DNA from: Desarmillaria ectypa
Taxonomy: Eukaryota > Basidiomycota > Agaricomycetes > Agaricales > Physalacriaceae
NCBI GenBank assembly: GCA_030407005.1
Contig: JAUDYN010000007.1
Coordinates: 1,302,001 to 1,366,000 of the forward strand
Length of the DNA stretch: 64,000 nt
Direction: 5' to 3'
A model generated the notes under the pieces. The model ran no database searches. It had not been told where the DNA came from and saw only the letters and a program-made list of their open reading frames with translations. A program made the position numbers and the translations under genes. Positions 24,329 through 35,506 of the stretch are shown here, in pieces; position 1 is the stretch's first letter; the number at the start of each line of letters is the position of its first letter.

Positions 24329-26751
24329 TTCAGTAGCATCTTTTACCTCTTTGATCTTGGAGCCTATAGTGGACTCAGTCATTGAGGCTCTGACCTTCTT
24401 CTTCTTCTTGTTTCAAGACTGCTCCAGGCAGTCCTTACTGTAGTGTCCCTTTTTTTTGCACTTGAAGCATTTTTCTTTGGCATAAAGAGTATCTATATCC
24501 ATTGGTAGGCCACAACCACCATAGATAGTTCTGCTGCCAGTCTTCTTCTCAGGAGTGGAACTTATCATGCTGAAACTCTCTTTTGAGATCTCAGTACTAT
24601 TAGGCTTCTTGTTATTTATATAGATGCTATGAATAGCATCTATGATTTGCTGATATTGGCACTCCTAGTTTATGATGATGTAGTGTAGCTGACAGAGATG
24701 AAAATCTCAAGATTGGAGACAGTGAGAGTATATGACTTGTGCACCCCTTGGTAGAGTATCTTAACCATGTGACCATAGAAACCAATGTCAGCATGTAGAT
24801 CAGTGAGTTTAGCCTGTTTCTCTAGCTTCTAGAAGTATTGAAGTATTCTTGGGCCATCTTGTTGTCTATGTGGAGGTCATACATTTTCTTCTTATGTACT
24901 TTTTTTACTGCTGCATCATGGAACTTGTCCATGATCATTTCAATAAAGATGTCCCAGGAGAAAAATCTAAATTTCCCCCTACTTAAGCTGCATAGCTTAG
25001 TCAGCTCTATTGTCCACCAATCCTTAGCTTATCTGTTGAAGTAGGACTGAGCATATATAACCTGATATGGGTCTAGGAACATGTGCATGCTATAGACTTA
25101 GAAGTAGACTTCACAGTCTATTACAAAGCAGTCAATGTTATTTAAGTCTCTTTTGAAAACTTCAGATTGGCAACTGGTCTAGAGCACATCATCAGTCATA
25201 TATCTGCTGGGTTAGAGCAGGCTCTAGTCAGGATTTCATTTATCCAATCCCCTTGGCAGGGACTATTAATTATGATTTTTTACAAAAAGAGAGTAGTCAG
25301 AGTCATCTTAATCAATAGGCAGATCACTATGGATAGAACTCTTGTGAGATATCCATGCTGTAGGAATCAGCATGTCTTTGGCTGATCCCTGAATAGTATC
25401 AACTTTCTAGCACCCTGACTCAGGCTGATAGAGAATCTGGTAGAGATTGAGTGAGGAGTTGGAATGGGGATGGCATCTGATAGAGGTAAAAAGGAAATTA
25501 TTTATTAAATATTGTTACTGCCTGTTCCATTGCACTGTGCTTGATAATATTCTCCTTCACTATTAGGCTCTTTGTATCCTGCCACAACTTCCAGGTCAGG
25601 ACTGAGATAAGGTCCATATAGTGATTGGATAATATTTTCATGTACTTTTCATCTAATGCTAACCAGGTCTCCTGGTCCATCAGTGGAGTTTCTTCTAAGC
25701 TCAATATTATGCTTGGTGAAGGAGATATCTCAGATGCCTCATTGGATGATCTCTTGTCACTTGTCAGTGCCACTCATATTTATTAGACTAATAGACTCTA
25801 TATGTGAGACATTCACTGATATCAAGTGATAGCAGAGTGTAGTTGGCAAGGGGTTGGTAATATTAATATGGCTATTGGGACTACCCACTCTGATGGTCAG
25901 TAAAGGCCTCTTCCTTGAAGGCTCTGACTCTTTTGGTCAGTACATTTTAGATAGTATTCCAGTATCACCTTCTTTAATATATTTCTTCATCTTCATCTGA
26001 TAATTGGCCACTAAGCATATGATAGGCATCAAGAGCAAGTATATGCTCTCTGCAATACTGGTCTTATGCTTGTTGCATGTGGATGTCAAATTAATTAAGG
26101 CACTAGATAAGCTCAGCTCAACACTCTCTAATAATAGAATAATCCTCTATATGTGGATACTCAATTGGTCCTATTGTTTGTTGGTTGATAATGGGAATAA
26201 GGATAGTAGAGAAAAATTAGCAGAGCATCTGCCAATAGTTGTAGTTAGCAATTGCTCATGCTGCTTTATGGGTGTTGTTATACCTAAGAGTCAGAGAGTT
26301 AGATTGATCAAGAACTTTATAGGTATTAAAGACCTTATATTTAGATTGGGTAGGGGAGTGAGGATGGTAGGAATTCTCACTGTTACTAAGAATATCAATA
26401 AGGAGGAGAGTGGAGGTAATGGTTTCAAGTGAATCCTGAGCCCTAGCCTCAGGCTGAATTAGCTTGTGACATCACTGTCACTAGGCTTAGTGTGGATAAC
26501 TTCAGAGATTGGGATTCTGAGACTGTTTTTAAGGAGAATGTTTCTACCTTCTTCTCTAATGTCTGTTTCAAAAAGTTGATTATTGATTGAGTCCTGCTCT
26601 TCTTGGGTTTGAGATATGGAATGGAGTATGATGAAGATGCTTCTGTGAGGCTGGATAGCAATATAATGATGGGGTAGGTAGATATGAGGTTGGAGTGCAG
26701 AGTTTCATTGGTTGTTTCAGAAGTGGTGGGTAAACTATGAGTGTAGCTCAT
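24323..26751 (-). pseudogene. Element D gag remnant
   Basis: Starts MSYTHSLPTTSE at 26751 inside the end of the micro-ORF. It has a segment with METW-like context (QETWLALDEKY near 25650), and a zinc knuckle CFKCKKKGHYSKDC (C-x2-C-x4-H-x4-C) at about 24432-24474, and it ends EIKEVKDATEK-TGA. Total length is not a multiple of three, so at least one indel has occurred besides many stops. Confidence 0.7.
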
Positions 26752-26860
26752 AAGAATAGCAAAATGATAAAAAGAATAAGATGGTGGTTTTTGTGATAAT
26801 TTCTATAATTGTCATTAGGATGTAGAAGATATGAGTGGTGATATTAGTGTCAGATAGCAT
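26735..26860 (-). CDS. Element D leader micro-ORF, 41 residues, hydrophobic
   Basis: Uninterrupted 41-residue ORF starting 50 nt inside the LTR edge. The residues from about 10 to 35 are strongly hydrophobic (…ILFFLSFCYSYELHS at the end), consistent with one membrane segment. It overlaps the gag start (26751) by 17 nt, and gag lies in the same +1 relative frame as in B and E. The sequence has diverged from those in B, E and F except for the aromatic-Tyr-Glu end, so homology rests mainly on position and character. No known function. Confidence 0.5.
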   Translation of the reverse strand: MLSDTNITTHIFYILMTIIEIITKTTILFFLSFCYSYELHS

Positions 26861-26910
26861 TTGGTTTTCAATAGTGTGATGGTCACTAATGAAAAGAGAA
26901 AGCTAATTGT

Positions 26911-26965
26911 TAGACTGATACTCTAGTATAATAATCAAGTATAAATAAAGAGCTGTATCATGTTC
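26911..26965 (-). repeat. Element D 5' LTR fragment, interrupted by E
   Basis: Begins TGTTAGACTGATACTC on the plus strand, aligning with E's LTR start TGTTAGGTACCGACTT. It is cut by E at 26966. The continuation after 35506 includes ACAGTCACCCAATGAG, like the LTR of E, and a minus-strand TATATAAGTAG near 35665. The far end of this LTR could not be located. Confidence 0.6.
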
Positions 26966-27388
26966 TGTTAGGTACCGACTTGGGCACGTAACTTGGGACG
27001 GTCAGCTGATACCTCTGGGCTGTTACGTGTTCGAACGATCACCCAATGAGAGATATAGAAGCTGAGGGTCTTCTGTGTTGTGCGAACAAGAAGTTTATGA
27101 TTGTAATTTAAACAAGAGATAGAGTACAACTGTCTAGTTTACTCTGTTTATATAGTATTTCTATGGTGTTATAATTAGATGAAACGCTACAGTCCATGCA
27201 CAAACGGTGTCGAAGTTGGATGATCTGGGAGGATCATAGAACCAATAGAAAGCATCTAGGGTGACAGACGGTGAGAATGAGGGTGGTAGCCGGCAAATAG
27301 CTGGATACGAGTCGGTTTCTGGGCTAGATTAGATGGATGAGTCATGGATATGACTCGGATAAGATAAGATAACGGAAAAATCATAACA
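26966..27388 (-). repeat. Element E 3' LTR
   Basis: 423 bp, plus strand TGTTAGG...TCATAACA. The minus-strand TATA box (TATATAAACAG) is near 27155 and TATCTCTTGTTTAA (27108-27121 read on the minus strand) begins 33 nt after it. Confidence 0.95.
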
Positions 27389-27403
27389 TTACCCCCTTGT
27401 TAA

Positions 27404-27422
27404 AGCAGTCGTCCCGACTGCT
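27404..27422 (-). promoter_or_regulatory. Element E pre-polypurine hairpin
   Basis: 7-bp stem AGCAGTC/GACTGCT with loop GTCCC (plus strand), between the pol stop and the polypurine tract AACAAGGGGGTAA (27389-27401, minus strand). Confidence 0.5.
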
Positions 27423-30400
27423 AAGGCTCTTCCAAAGGGGTGTCAAACTGTGTTGCGATTTGACTGATCCAGTACTGATCAATCAAGTTCTTCCATACTT
27501 CTTCGTCTGGATTGATAATCCATTTGATGTGTCCATCCTTTCTTTTGGCGAGGTATGCTACGTCGCCATGTTCCGAGTATTCATGGTCCAGTATCTTGAC
27601 CACTGTCTTCCTGGTTGCGATTTTTGGAGTGTATACGGCGCAGTTTATGCTGGCCTGGTACTCTTGGATCGCCTCCATTGCGTTTGTCATTTCGTTCTCT
27701 CGAACCCATGAGTTGTGCTCACGAGTCCATCCTTTCCATTTGACTAAATAGTCCGTGACCTCCCTAGATGGTTGTCCTCACTTGGACCATACCTTTCTGG
27801 TGCGCGAGTCCAAGACTTCTTCAATTTCGTATTCTTCCTGACCGTCGACGAGGTCTGGAGGAGGAGGCGGCGGTTGTTCTTGGTTCGCAAATGAGGGTGC
27901 GACATATGGAGTCAACAACTTCTCATTGAACTGGGGGTGGATCTTCCAATGGGGTGGTAGCTTCAGCTTGTATGCTGCCGCTCCTGACTTTTCGACAATT
28001 TCAAATGGTCCCATTCGTTTGTCGTCGAGTTTCTTCTTTGGTCGTGGAAGATGAAGGTTGGTGGTGTCGAGCCATACCTTATCCCCAATCTGACACTCTC
28101 TTTGAGTCTGCTTCTTCTTGTCGTATTGCGCTTTCATTTGTGCCACGGCCTTTTCCAATGCTTCATGGACCTCCTTATGGACCTTGGCCATAGTTTCTGT
28201 GAAGTCGACAGCTGCAGGGTTTGTGAAGCTGGTTTTCTGTATTGACTCGGGAATGAGTTGGGGATTTCATCTGTATAGGACCATGAAAGGGCTTTTGCCC
28301 ATGGCCGAGTGAACTTGGTTATTGTGGGCGAATTCGGCGAGTGGTAGCCATGCTACCCAGTCGATCTGTCTGTGGTTGACAAAGATGCGGAGATATTTCT
28401 CGACCTCCTGGTTGACTCTCTCTGTCTGTCCGTCTGTCTGCAGGTGGTATGCCGTGGACGCGTTCTGAGTGATGTTCAGCATTCGATATAATTCCTTCAT
28501 GAATGCTGAGACGAATTGAGGTCCTCTGTCCGAGATGACCACTTGTGGCATTCCATGCTTCGCGTATACTTGGTTACGAAGTATCAATGCCCATCCTTCC
28601 GCGGATAACTCCTCATTGCATGGAATCAAGAAGATGTTTTTGGAGAAGCGGTCTACGATGACTAGTAGAGCATCGAATCCATCTGACTCGGGGAGTCCAG
28701 TGACCATATCAACCGAGATGTGGGTCCATGGTGTATCGGGAATCGCATTGGGGTGAAAAGGTGCCGCCTTGGCCTGCATGTTGCTCTTCGTTCTTTGACA
28801 AGTCTCGCATCCTTTGATGTAAGACTCTACGTCCTTCTTCATCTTCGGCCACCAGTACTCACGAAGGATGAGTTCCTTGGTCTTGGCTATCTCTGGGTGA
28901 CCAGCGGTGATGTGATCGTGGAATTGGGTGATGATCTCACCGCACAACATCGAGTCATTAGGAATATAGACTCGTCCGTCATACCACAGGATTTCGTCCT
29001 CCTGCGTGATTCCTCTTTCATGGTTGAGGGACTTCTCGATTCCCTGGTCCCACTGTTCTTTCTGCTTCGTTGCGTCTCTTATACGCGTGATTCTTTCTTC
29101 TATTGTTGGTAATACCAGGGCACGGAAGTGTTCCGGGGATAGAACGACAACGTCTTTATTGTCTTCTTTTCCCTGATCGTGATCGTCTCGTCTGCTGAGA
29201 AGATCGGCCTTCTGATTAGCAGTTCCAGCTTTATGTTAAAGGATAAAGTGGTACTCCACTAGTTCGGTGACCCACCGAGCTTGTTGGCGATTCAACTTCT
29301 GGGGTTTCCGGAAGTACTGGAGATTCTGGTGGTCAGTCCAGATCTCGACTGTTTCTTTGGCACCCATAAGATAGTGGCGCCACTCTTCTAATGCTAGCAT
29401 GATTGCTAACAACTTCTTGTCGTAAATTTCATAGTTGCACTCAGTGACAGTGAGCGCTTTTGACATGAAGGCGACAGGCCTCCATTTGCCTTCCTTTTCT
29501 TGGCTTAGGATGGCGCCGATGGCTCCATCACTGGCATCAGCTTCTACTCAGAACTTTCCATTGTCCGAAGGGATTGTAAGAACTACGTTTGTCGTCATCA
29601 ACTTCTTGAGTTACTTAAACGCTTGTTCTTGATCTGGTCCCCATGTCCAGTCTACCTTTCCGGTTAACTGGGTAAGGGGATGCACTATCTTGGAGTAGTC
29701 CTTGATGAACTTCCGGTAGAAGTTCGTGAATCCTAAGAACGACTGCAGTTCCTTCTTCTTCATCGGGGTTGGCCATTCTGCTATGCCCGCAATCTTGATT
29801 GGGTCCATGCGAATGGCATCTTCGCTGATGATAACCCCTAGGTATTCGGTTTTGAGTACCTCGAACTCGCATTTTTCTGCTTTGAGGAACAGCTTGTTCT
29901 CTCGAAGTCTTTGTAGTACTTGTTGTACTACGTTCCGGTGTTCTGACAAGGATTTGGTAAAGATGAGTATATCATTGAGGTAAATGGTAACTTTTCCTCC
30001 AGCGATCAGATCCTTGAATATGTCGTTCATCATCCATTGGAACATGGCTGGTGAATTGGTAAGCCCAAAGAACATTACCGTGGGCTCAAAGAGCCCTCGG
30101 TTAGTTCTGAATGCGGCTTTTTCTTCGTCTCCATCTCGTATGTGGACATTGTTATATCCCCATCTTATGTCCAGCTTGGAGAAGTACTTGGCTCCCCATA
30201 GCTTGTCGATTAGCTCTGAAATGAGCGGAAGTGGGTAACGATTTTTGATCGTCATTTCATTCAGTTTTCGATAGTCCTGAACTGGTCATAGTGAGCCATC
30301 CTTCTTTTTAACGAAGAAGAAAGGAGAGGTGAAGGGAGATTTCGAGGGACGAATGCGTCCCGAGTCTAAGTTCTCATCCAGGAACTTGTCCAATTGTTCC

Positions 30401-32300
30401 TGCTCATTACGATTGAGCGGGTACACCTTGCAATCCAAGGTAGATTTCACGTTGGGGACCAGCTCGATTGCGTGGTCCCAAGGTCTTCTTTCCGGTAATT
30501 TGTCAAAGCTTTCTTTGGAGAATAAATCTCTAAAGCTTTGGTACTGAGGAGGCACAAGCTCCTCAAACGTCTGCTTCAGCTTTTCAGCGTTGGCTGCTGC
30601 AGCAAACTCATTTGCATGATGGACAGCATGAAGTATGATTTCTTCTTGCATGTTGACGGCAAGAATACTTTCTCCTTCTTCGAGCTCTTCGTCCCATTGG
30701 TCTTCTTCATCTGTGTCGGGCAAGGTGAAGTGGTTCTGAACGCAATGACATCATCCGAATGTCAAGGTTCCCGCCTTCCAGTTGACAAAAGGGTTATGGC
30801 ATTTAAGCCAGTCATGGCCCAAGTACACAGTCTTGGAACTGAGGTCTGTGACTGCGAGATCGATTCTCTCACTATGTCCTCCAATTGTCATCCAGAGTTC
30901 TACGAACTCAGTGACATCCCCTGCCTTATTGCACGTTCCGTCGGCATTATAGACTGGTATAGGGGCTGCGGCCTTCCTGGTGTCCAACCGATGTTGCTGG
31001 ACATAAGTTCAATTGATAGAGCTGCCCATGCAGCCACTATCCAACAACACTCGGGTTGTCAATATCTTTTTCCTGGTACATGGGGAAAGTTGGATGTCTA
31101 CCAAGAAGTCCTGTCTGGAACTCTTGGTGCCGTGAATGTAACGAATGGGTTCATGTAATTCATAGAGCTGTTCCCGGGCAGTGCTCCCTCCCGTCTGTAA
31201 GCTTCAAATAAGCTTGTCGTCGATTTCTCCAAGTCATTTGGGGTGTACCCAAATGGAGAGAACCGACTTGGCATTTGCCAAGTTTTTGGAGTCGCATATT
31301 GCGCGCATCGTCCAGTCAATTCCAAATGGTTTGAACCATTGGAATCCGTCCTGCTTCCCCGTACGTTCAGAAGACTTGTTCTGCTTCTCCATGCATTCGG
31401 AAGACTTTTCTTGCTTCCCCGTGTGTTCGGAAGCGGTTGATACCCCCTTGTTAGGATAGGTGTCGGGTTTGATGCTCCCCCTTGCATTCGGGAGGTCAAG
31501 GTTCTGTGTTTCCGGTGTTCTGGATATCAGGGTACTGGCTTTGGATTGGCTGACTTGCCACATCCTGAAAGCCATATCGTCTTCTTCGTCAGGTACTTCA
31601 ACGATGGTAGTTCTGCTGAAATGCCCCCTTTTTACTGCCTGGGCACTAGCGGGATCCTGTCCCTTTTCCTCGGCCAGCACCACTCATGACAGAGTTTGAA
31701 TTTCCTTGGTCATTGACTCCCAGCTAGTGCCTAAGGCGACCTTCGCATGGTTGTCGACCCTTTGACTTGCCGGCCCGGTTTGGTACTCAGCTTCGTCAAG
31801 TTTTCCACTCCCCAGACCGGTTTGTCTGGGTCATCGGTCCTGGCCTTGGTTAGAGGCACTATCCTGGTCCTCCGCCGACCCTGGTGGAACTGGTGAGCTT
31901 GCCCTGCCGCTCGAGGCGGGTACTGGGACGGTCAGACTTCTGGGAGGCCCGAAGGAGTCCCACCTACTGGTCCCTGCTCATCGCTGTGTGCTCAGCGGCA
32001 TATCCGGTGAGCACTGCTCGTTGGACTTTGTCATGGCGCCAACACCACTTGGCAAGTCCCACTCCAGTTCGTCGGAGGCTCGGGATTTGTCACTACAGAT
32101 ACTAGTGTCAGCGTCTTCTAAGAGGATGATGTACCTGTTTGTTCTTGCTGATTCTTTCTTTGTCTTTGGCTTCAGTGAAGTCATAGATATATTCGTTTTC
32201 GTATGTGATTTTCTATTTTCATAATAATTAGTCTGACCCGCGGAAACCAAGGACACACCTTGAGACTTGGGCGTGCAAGGGGAATTGAACCCTTGATGCC
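27421..32300 (-). pseudogene. Element E pol (PR-RT-RH-IN-chromodomain)
   Basis: About 1,600 codons in the -1 frame relative to gag, with a handful of stops. Domains down the minus strand are: linker (31978-32295); PDEEDDMAF near 31580; aspartic protease LLDSGCMGSS near 31035; RT from about 30330 to 29700, with FFVKKKDGS at 30290-30320 and the catalytic box YLND at 29971-29982; RNase H near 29250-29560; integrase H-x3-H/C-x2-C finger near 28800-28925; the integrase core with VDMVTG (28700) and ISDRGPQF (28520); and the chromodomain with VKWKGW (27735). Stops include TGA at 30286-30288 where the others have arginine or glutamine. YLND lacks the first catalytic aspartate. Confidence 0.9.
32276..32295 (-). 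promoter_or_regulatory. Element E gag-pol boundary hairpin
   Basis: Minus strand: stem CAAGGG/CCCTTG, loop TTCAATTC, 5 nt after the gag TAG (32301-32303), preceded by GTAAAAGAG. The -1 frame is open across it into pol. Confidence 0.55.
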
Positions 32301-34829
32301 CTACTCTTTTACCTCCTCGATCTTGGAGGTGCTCGGCACCACTGCATCAGTGGGCCCCACGTATCTCACAATGTTCTTCTCTTTTGTCCTAGGGCAATCC
32401 CTGCTCAGGTGACCCTTTTGGTCGCACCTGAAACAGCGCCCCTTGGCTTGTTGCTGGTCTAAGTCCATGGGCTTCCCCGCCCCCCCGTACATCGTCCACT
32501 TACTGGTTCCAGCATCATGACTGGTTCCTCCACTCCCAGCACTCGGCTTTGGAGCCGAGGAACTTTTCACCCCAGCGGTGTTCTTGCCACTGGGTTGCTG
32601 TTGCTGGGGACAGGGGCCCTGCTTCTGGCCGTCCCAAGGCGTACTAGTGGTCTGGTCGAAGACCCATTTCCACTGTCTCTCTTCATACATCCTGAGGATG
32701 CGCTCCTTCCACTCCGGATATGAGCATGGAATACTCACACCCATGTTAGATATGAAGGTCATGTATGAACTAGGCACTCCTAGTTGCACCACCTTCACCA
32801 TCACGCCACGTTCGGCTTCATCAGTTCTCCGGCCTGCTAGCTTGGCTTCTTCTTCCAGCTTCTGGAAGTAATGGGAGGCAGGCTGTGCTCCCATGTGCAA
32901 GTTGAACATGCGCTTTTTGTGTATTTCCTCGATCGCAGGATCTCGGAATTGTCGTGTGACCAGGTCGACGAAGTTGGCCCAGTCGGGGTATCAGAAATGG
33001 GCAGCAGTGCCGTCAAAGGCATCGCCTACCCAGTATTCAGGTCTCTTGTAGACCCACCAGTCCTTGGCAGTGCCCTCGAAGTGGGACATCACGAATAGTA
33101 CCAGGTGCGATGGCACCTGGAAGTAGTGTCGGAACACTTCAAAATAGGCGATGCAATCGCCTATGAAGCATTCAATGTCATCATGGTCCCCTTTGAATGG
33201 AGCGGGGACCTTGATGAGGGTCGGTTTGATGCCCAAATACGGGGCATCAGCGGCGGTGTTCCCGACCGGGTTCGGGATTGGGTCAGGTGGTCCCTGACCA
33301 GGGGGCAGTCTTGGGATCAAGAATCGATCCGGCCTGTACCCTGGGTAGCCTCTTGGCAGCCCCGGCGGTCTTCCCCTCTCCGGCTCCTTCTCATGCTCTT
33401 GGACTTGGAGGTAGTCCGCCAATGTCTTGCGGGCGGAGTCCTCCTTGTCAAGCTCTTCGCGCATTTCTGCTATGTGCCGCTCTTTCTCCAGCAGCTCATT
33501 CCGCATCTGCTGCCGGGTTTCTTCTGCTGTGGCAGGGGTTCTTGACGCCCCTGCAGTGGCATTGCCTGCAGGGGCTCCTTCTGCTTCCATTTCTTCTCCC
33601 GCCTCTGTGAAGAGAAGACTACCACCCTGATAGGGGTGGTATCCTTGGTGATGCGCCCTATGATGCGGGGGTGAGTCAGGAAGTGGTCGTGGGCTTATGA
33701 CCGGGGTATCCGGTGGGTGGTCTGGATGGATTTTGTATTGGGGATGGTGGTATTCCATCCCGCCATAATAACCTGTATCATAGGTAAACATATTGTACTG
33801 GGGCTCTTGCCCCCACTCATTCCTCTCTTGCCACCTCCAGCCTCTATAAGTGCTGGAGGGTTCGCTCCAGTTCCCGCTGTTCCTGAGCGGTCTGAGGTTG
33901 TAACCCTGGAAAACGATCCCCTGCAGAGGGGCGGAAAATTGACCGGTCACGGTTTGCATGTATCCGGTGATTGACGATGTTGGCCCAGTAGTTACTGGGC
34001 CCATCAAAAGGGACTCGGATGGGGTCACCCCTGTTAAGGGCAAGCCACTCATCCATCTCGACTCTGGGCTCTTCCCAGAGGTCACGGGCTTCGACATCCC
34101 TACGTCGAACCTCCCACGCTGCAGTCCTGAATGGACCGAATAGTCTCCGGTCAACCTCGGAGAGGTCCGGCCAGATGAAATCATCCCCGTGTGGATTGAA
34201 GGGGTCATTGGCGGCACGGGGAGCGGCCAGGACCGGGGCATTGTCTCCGATGATTTCGTTGTCAGACTCATCATCAGAGATCTCGATGACGGGGAGGGAG
34301 GAGAGGGAGATTTCTTCTCCCTTGTCTGGCCACCGCTCACGGCTCCAGGGGCCGTAGGGGTGGTTTCAATCCATGTTTGGATTGTCAGGGTGTTGGGGTC
34401 TGGAGTGGCTGGACCTTCTGCTGTTGTCGCTGTCAGGCAATGGGGAATCGGACCTCCACTGGGATATGCGGAGGGCGGGGGTTCGAGGATGAGGGGGGGG
34501 GCTGGGGTATGGGGGTGGGGGTTCGTCCATCGCAGCCCGTATGTCCCGTGCATATTCTTCGGCCTCCGTAGGGCCGGCTGTTGGTCGCTCCAGTGCGATG
34601 GTGGGTCGTTCCATCTGGTAGCGGAGGAGGATGGCTCTCGCGTTATAGGCACGAGCAGATTGGGCAATCTGGGCCCAAAGTTCTGCGATCCCCAGAGACA
34701 GGGGTCACGAGTTATCGCTCTCCTCGGAGGAGGAGGCAGGGCCGATGGTGAATTGAGCCTGGGGATGAACGAGTGGTACTGCCTCTCATTCTCCCAGTCT
34801 TGCAGGGGGTATCCCCCTGGGAATGACAT
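32301..34829 (-). pseudogene. Element E gag, one premature stop
   Basis: 843 codons in one frame, interrupted only by TGA at 32991-32993. Element B has a glutamine codon there, and a CGA ancestor would explain the TGA. The order is: Pro/Ser/Arg-rich N-terminal third; an acidic region; a helical Glu/Arg-rich stretch (about residues 430-490); a capsid segment with FEGTAKDWWVYKRPEYW just before the stop; HYFQKLEEE after it; and a CCHC knuckle CFRCDQKGHLSRDC near 32390-32435. It ends TSKIEEVKE. Gag would assemble the particle and package RNA. The start ATG overlaps the micro-ORF by 44 nt. Confidence 0.85.
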
Positions 34830-35019
34830 TGGTGGTGGGTGGGGCGGGGCGGGGTTCTGGGTTTAGTCGTCGGGGCTGCCTTCTCAGCAGTGCCCAGAGT
34901 TCTTCCTCGTATATTAGTATGGCGAGGACCGTAAAAAAGGATAATAGTATGGCGCTGCCAATGGTGACGCCGAGAGAGACGGTTCAGGGTTCTTGAGAGT
35001 TTCTGTCTTCTCTGGACAT
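34786..35019 (-). pseudogene. Element E leader micro-ORF with membrane segment
   Basis: 78 codons, first ORF after the 5' LTR (60 nt into the leader), with a single TGA at codon 12 where an arginine CGA is the likely ancestor. Polar start MSREDRNSQEP, then a hydrophobic segment of about 22 residues ending VLAILIYEEELW, then an Arg/Pro-rich tail. The hydrophobic segment and the YEEEL end match the micro-ORFs of B and F at the protein level although the DNA differs. Gag begins 44 nt before its stop, in the +1 relative frame. Function unknown. Confidence 0.65.
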
Positions 35020-35064
35020 GAAGAATATCTTCTATATGGCTAGCGTAATAGAAGTGGGAGGGTA

Positions 35065-35078
35065 TATCTCTTGTTTAA
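35065..35078 (-). promoter_or_regulatory. Element E primer-binding site (self-priming type)
   Basis: Minus strand TTAAACAAGAGATA, directly inside the 5' LTR. It is a perfect 14-nt complement to its own LTR sequence TATCTCTTGTTTAA, located 33 nt downstream of the LTR TATA box. Confidence 0.65.
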
Positions 35079-35501
35079 TGTTAGGTACCGACTTGGGCAT
35101 GTGACTTGGGATGGTCAGCTGATACCTCTGGGCCGTTACGCGTTCGAACGATCACCCAATGAGAGATATAGAAGCTGAGGGTCTTCTGTGTTGTGCGAAC
35201 AAGAAGTTTATGATTGTAATTTAAACAAGAGATAGAGTACAACTGTCTAGTTTACACTGTTTATATAGTATTTCTACGGCGTTATAATTAGATGAAACGC
35301 TACAGTCCATGCACAAATGGTGTCGAAGTTGGACAATCTGGGAGGATCATAGAACCAATAGAAAGCGTCTAGGGTGACAGACAGTGAGAATGAGGGTGGT
35401 AGCCGGCGAATAGCTGGATACGAGTCAGTTTCTGGGCTAGATTAGATGGATGAGTCATGGATATGACTTGGATAAGATAAGATAACGGAAAAATCATAAC
35501 A
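35079..35501 (-). repeat. Element E 5' LTR
   Basis: 423 bp, same boundaries as the 3' LTR. It is followed by the target duplication TGTTC (35502-35506). Confidence 0.95.
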
Positions 35502-35506
35502 TGTTC

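Larger units (their letters stand above)
23254..26965 (-). mobile_element. Element D: diverged gypsy element, gag to RT part
   Basis: Minus-strand element of a more distant family. Going down the minus strand: partial 5' LTR (26911-26965, interrupted by E), leader micro-ORF (26735-26860), gag (from 26751), CCHC knuckle (24432-24474), gag stop with hairpin (24311-24328), protease region, and RT up to the stretch before the catalytic box, where it is cut at 23254. The rest of pol and the 3' LTR are absent. It is AT-rich and full of stops. Confidence 0.75.
26966..35501 (-). mobile_element. Element E: full-length Ty3/gypsy chromovirus, best preserved copy
   Basis: 8536-bp element with two 423-bp LTRs (26966-27388 and 35079-35501) and a perfect target duplication TGTTC (26961-26965 and 35502-35506). 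The LTRs differ at about 16 positions, 15 of them transitions and most at CpG. E is richer in GC than the other copies and keeps long open stretches, but gag has one TGA and pol several stops. It is inserted in the 5' LTR of element D. It is the reference used here to interpret the other copies. Confidence 0.97.

Noticed and set aside
26004..26432. 142-residue plus-strand ORF in element D
   Set aside because: Lies antisense to the decayed gag of D and has no family resemblance.
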